Assembly (NCBI GenBank): GCA_036346225.1
Contig: JARFIW010001104.1
Span: forward strand, 6,722,001-6,786,000
Origin: Platerodrilus igneus
Taxonomy: Eukaryota > Arthropoda > Insecta > Coleoptera > Lycidae
Direction: 5' to 3'
DNA: 64,000 nucleotides
Shown one piece after another: positions 61,650 through 64,000 of the stretch. How positions within the stretch are numbered: position 1 is the first letter of the stretch; every line of letters begins with the position of its first letter. A program made the position numbers and the translations under genes. The notes under the pieces are model-generated. The model was not told the DNA's origin. It did no database searches and worked only from the letters and a program-made list of their open reading frames with translations.

Positions 61650-63516
61650 TGTAATAAAAACGGGGGTGATTAAAACTTTGTAAGTATTACCCTTTATCCT
61701 CGTGACTATCAGCTATACTAAAACTCTTTTAATCTGATATCACTAGGTCGAGATTTTCTTTATACCAAGCCCAGGGTAATGTCAGATGGAAAACGGCTTA
61801 GACAAAGAAAACCTTAGGGTTAAACGGCTAGTAGAGTGTTAGTCTGGGTGATCATGAGCATGGGTCATGGTGGATAATCGACCAAAATATTTTTAATGGC
61901 GCCACCGATTTTTTAATACAAGTGCAACAAAATTTAACTGTGTTTGTTAAGGAATGGGAAACCTTATCTTAACCCACTATCATAGCCAAAATTTGAATTT
62001 CATTCTTTATCACCACTTACCAAAACCTCAACCACCAGATGTCAAACAGTTGTCTCAGCTTACCTGTAAACAAACAAAACACCACATGGACACTATTTGT
62101 GTCTTCAAAAGCATATGCCAAAATAGAATAAATGAATTTAAACATCTGTGAATACTAAAGGGATTCATTTTCATTACTCTGTCTTTTCTTAAGGAGGATT
62201 TGCTCTAGTTTTCTTTCCTAATTTAAATGTTGTATAATAAAACTTTTCAAAGGAAACAAAATGAATTCTTTTATATATAGAAATCTGATTATATACATGT
62301 GACTGCAATATATATGCTTACATCTTGTCATAAATTTTTATAAAAGAATTTTAGTGAAGTTTAACCTTCTAAATAAATATTTATAAATTAATCATTTCTA
62401 AAAATTTTAGTTTAACAAAATATCTAATTTATTTGTTCATATCACAGATTTTATTTTTACTATAACATTGAAGCGTCTTGACCATTTACAACAAAGATTG
62501 ATCATCAGAAAAATAACGATCATAAAATGCAACTGTATTCAAATTTAACTGTTGTCTACACAAAAAATATACACGAATATCAGCACCAATAAAAAGCTTT
62601 TACATGACCTTAATTATTTTTAAGCAAAATGTGAAAATTAAATCAAGACTGCGTCTGGCGTTTAGATTAGGAAACAGAATCTATACTATTTTTTTATCTG
62701 ACACAAGTTGTCATTCTAAATATCTTGACACATTGAATGCGTGTACAAATAACTGACAAACTAAATATTTATTCGGTGTGTTATTAACTTTAAAAAACTA
62801 CTTTAAATTTGTGTTATTCTAATAATCAACGTAGGAAATCTCATAATAATTTATAATACTTTCAAAGTTACGGAAAGTTTCAAACACTCACGTGTATCCA
62901 AATAAATTGCAGGTGCAAAATCATGACGTCAGCTGTTGTATTTTCCAGCGTATTAATCATCTGTAAGTTTGAAGTACCAAAATTCTTTGTATAATAAACC
63001 ATTTCTATGCGGCGTATTAAATAGATAGAACGAAACCATAACTGCCTGCTTTAAATTACTGCGACGAAAATTTATTATAATTTAACATTGAAAATTGTTG
63101 TTGTAGATATGTCCATTAGATATTGCACTAAAGTGAAATATATTAGTTTAATTTATAATATTAATCTATACCAACTGTCTTAAATGATGTATATTATTGT
63201 TCCATGTTCTCAACTCAAGTTCTTCTTCTTGACTCTATTAGACGCCTCGTGTTTTAGTCGGGACATCTTGACTTTTATCTCTAGTCTACAAAAAGCGACT
63301 TCACTCTTCGACGTTTGAAACAAAAGTGCTGATAATTAACTGGACTACGCTTGGCAACAAGCCACAGAATATAAATCTCCTAGATTCTATGTGTTATTGG
63401 GAATATTATACTTTACTTTTTATTGGCTGAATATTTACGAATTAAATGCTTTAAAATTTATCTGTTTTATTATTAATTTATTAGGCTTGGTGCAACAAGA
63501 AAAAAAATACGTTACA
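61650..63516 (-). repeat. Palindrome right arm
   Basis: 1,867 bp, inverted copy of the left arm. It is shorter mainly because of many one-base gaps within 61,650-62,560; beyond that the arms are nearly identical. Confidence 0.85.
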
Positions 63517-63520
63517 GTAT

Positions 63521-63750
63521 TCTATTAAAAACATTATATTTTCTTGATAAAGTTTGTTTTTACATATTTGTATCGCCAACATTACCATAAATTATTAATA
63601 GACGTATTAAACTATCCTGTTTTTATTTTTAGGTTTAAAGTGGTGTACCGCGCAAATAATAAACACAATATACCGCATGTTAACAAAAAATTGTAGAGAA
63701 ATTCAAAGACAACTTTAATGTGGGTCTAGTATTATAATTTGTTGGTAGTA
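63521..63750. other. Unassigned flank of the palindrome
   Basis: 230 bp of AT-rich DNA; by the duplication it is the continuation of the DNA just after the 58,825 gene. Confidence 0.5.
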
Positions 63751-64000
63751 AGGCTAAGTCCTACTGTATTGCAACCGAGAAGGACACGATTAAAAAAGAT
63801 TAAAGGGATCTCACGAAGTGTAGTTAAGTAAAACCGAGGGTCTTACAACCTATAACGAGCATATATCTCCAAAAGGGGTAAGTATGCAACCACGCAGCAG
63901 TGCGTGGGAGAATAAGGATTTTCTCCAATAAGAAATTAAAGTCATTGGGTAATGGTAGAAATGTTAAACCTATAAAGGCGATTATTAATTGTGGTTTAGT
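63751..64000 (+). repeat. Outer repeat of virus-like element, copy C
   Basis: Reverse complement of 58,056-58,305 with few changes, running off the right edge in the direction in which copy A leads to the zinc-finger gene. Confidence 0.85.

Larger units (their letters stand above)
59662..63516. mobile_element. 3.86-kb palindromic element with tRNA-Lys core
   Basis: Two arms, 59,662-61,576 and 61,650-63,516, are inverted copies of each other. The outer ends are TGTAACG...CGTTACA, flanked by GTAT on each side (59,658-59,661 and 63,517-63,520). The inner arm ends are ATTACA / TGTAAT. The 73-bp core is mostly tRNA-Lys(CTT). TG...CA ends, a 4-bp duplication and a tRNA 3' end next to the arm are LTR-retrotransposon features; a non-autonomous Ginger-type DNA transposon (TGTNR ends, 4-bp duplication) is the alternative. 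Short frames in both arms (for example 61,046-61,261 and 61,954-62,151) share a C-terminus but look accidental. No transposase or pol gene. Confidence 0.85.

Noticed and set aside
59662..63516. Palindrome as a pure hairpin-read assembly artefact
   Set aside because: A missed-adapter artefact would have no 73-bp core, would not end at matching TG/CA borders flanked by GTAT, and would not change to different DNA on the two outer sides. Consensus errors in one arm remain likely.

Overview
This is AT-rich, intron-poor, repeat-dominated animal DNA, almost certainly from an arthropod. The transposon families present (R1-like, RTE-like and CR1/Jockey-like LINEs, copia and gypsy LTR elements, mariner, hAT, P-element, tRNA-derived SINE) suit an insect or close relative. 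I see no ordinary host gene. Nearly every recognisable reading frame belongs to a mobile or virus-like element, and most are broken.

Layout: 1-4.2 kb is copy A of a virus-like (Polinton/adintovirus-like) element, with a divergent open frame at the left edge, a C2H2 zinc-finger gene and a tandem-repeat array. 5.8-10.6 kb is an RTE-like LINE split by a 2.4-kb hAT element (TSD CATTAAAT). 10.6-12 kb holds LINE tails and a SINE. 12.3-13.2 kb is an LTR-like repeat (family X). 14-19 kb is a decayed copia element carrying a mariner, which itself carries a SINE. 19.3-20.4 kb has a P-element fragment and a probable LTR with primer-binding site. 22.8-23.9 kb has more LINE tails. 25.5-26.6 kb is a foldback element. 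26.7-28.4 kb is a pseudogene of a virus-type family B DNA polymerase. 28.8-32.55 kb is a dead R1-like LINE ending directly in AC-rich microsatellite DNA. 33.1-43.9 kb is a solo LTR (TSD CATT) invaded by a complete gypsy-like element of the same family (TSD AGGT). 45.4-46.55 kb is a hexanucleotide satellite built of homogenised variant blocks. 47-54.5 kb carries Tc1/mariner fragments, more family X copies and LINE fragments.

56.3-58.3 kb is copy B of the virus-like element, inverted relative to A. It is followed by an unassigned gene (58,825-59,638) with a clear TATA-type promoter. At 59,662-63,516 lies the most unusual object: a 3.86-kb near-perfect palindrome. Each 1.9-kb arm begins TGTAACG and ends in TTACA, the whole is flanked by GTAT on both sides, and the 73-bp core is most of a tRNA-Lys(CTT) sequence followed by CCA. 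Read on the minus strand, each arm behaves like an LTR followed by a tRNA-Lys primer-binding site copied far beyond its usual length. A third, inverted copy of the virus-like element starts at 63,751 and runs off the right edge.

No genes here appear to work together as a host pathway. The logic of the window is nested insertion, and the flanking duplications give the order of many events. Several frameshifts, and the cluster of single-base deletions in one palindrome arm, may be consensus errors rather than real mutations.
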